Assembly: GCA_011109175.1 (NCBI GenBank)
Contig: RDEW01000025.1
Location: 589,990-653,989, forward strand
Reading direction: 5' to 3'
Source of the DNA: Dicyema japonicum
Lineage: Eukaryota > Dicyemida > Rhombozoa > Dicyemidae
Length of the DNA stretch: 64,000 nucleotides
Shown: in pieces, positions 63,850-64,000 of the stretch
Layout of the letters: the number at the start of each line of letters is the position of its first letter
Numbering within the stretch: position 1 is the first letter of the stretch
The notes under the pieces: model-generated
The model's database searches: none
The model's input: the letters and a program-made list of their open reading frames with translations, nothing else
Told to the model about the DNA's origin: nothing
Program-made: the position numbers and the translations under genes

Positions 63850-64000
63850 TTTAATCATGTTGATGATACCCAGAGTTAATTTGAAGATAGTCGAGTTGAA
63901 CATCAACGGTCTTTCCAAAAAATGTATTGATTTATGTAACTTCTTCAACAATCAGTGTGGACATTTCCTTTATCCAAGAAACTAAGCTTACACGAAGCTG
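63850..64000 (+). mobile_element. LINE 5' endonuclease start, cut by the window edge
   Basis: Encodes L-K-I-V-E-L-N-I-N-G-L-S (63880-63915), then after one frame change D-I-S-F-I-Q-E-T-K-L-T (63958-63990), the first two motifs of a LINE apurinic-type endonuclease. Continues beyond 64000. Confidence 0.82.

Overview
This is nuclear DNA from a small-genome animal. It is AT-rich and holds about nine host genes, whole or partial, set in a dense layer of decayed transposable elements. The most informative feature is intron size. In every host gene that could be spliced by eye, GT..AG introns are almost all 19-37 nt, most often 21-26 nt. Exons on both sides join in frame and match conserved animal proteins: ATOS/FAM214, mitochondrial glycerol-3-phosphate dehydrogenase, a six-EF-hand calbindin-like protein, and two Ig-domain receptors. 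Introns this short are known from dicyemid mesozoans (Rhombozoa). A dicyemid or another strongly reduced parasite such as an orthonectid is the favoured source; this is inference, not proof.

Layout. 1-9.9 kb: one copy of a segmental duplication, a LINE endonuclease split by a Tigger DNA transposon, an RTE-like LINE, an R2-like LINE with a restriction-like endonuclease, Tigger debris and an integrase element. 9.9-15 kb: two host genes, GPD2 (minus) and ATOS (plus). 15-18.4 kb: nested LINEs and SINEs. 18.8-20.1 kb: a small Ig-like membrane protein gene. 20-30 kb: an integrase element, SINEs, a minisatellite, a ZBED5-like hAT transposase carrying a SINE, and three LINEs. 30-31 kb: a two-exon gene of unknown function convergent with SMIM12. 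31-41 kb: LINE debris and a 2.27 kb element with 59-bp terminal inverted repeats that split an R2-like LINE. 41-43.7 kb: a charged-protein gene whose 3' end is duplicated at the left edge of the window. 44-50.4 kb: tandem repeats, a damaged calbindin-like gene, and LINEs. 50.6-52.6 kb: a larger Ig receptor gene. 53-56 kb: LINE pieces. 56.7 kb: Gemin7. 57-64 kb: SINEs, LINEs and a multi-exon gene of unknown function.

The host genes form no operon or pathway. GPD2 passes glycerol-3-phosphate electrons to ubiquinone. Gemin7 belongs to the SMN complex that assembles the snRNPs splicing these short introns. The two Ig proteins are likely surface receptors. The strongest genome-level signal is the interplay of mobile elements. 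At least four short non-coding repeat families (SINE A, B, C and E, named here) coexist with CR1/Jockey-like LINEs. Two SINE C subfamilies carry 3' tails that match the tails of two different LINE subfamilies. Several nested insertions can be resolved to the base by target-site duplications.

Limits: everything was read by eye. LINE clade names are approximate, element ends are good to about 10-50 nt unless a duplication fixes them, and some single-base frameshifts in host genes may be assembly errors.
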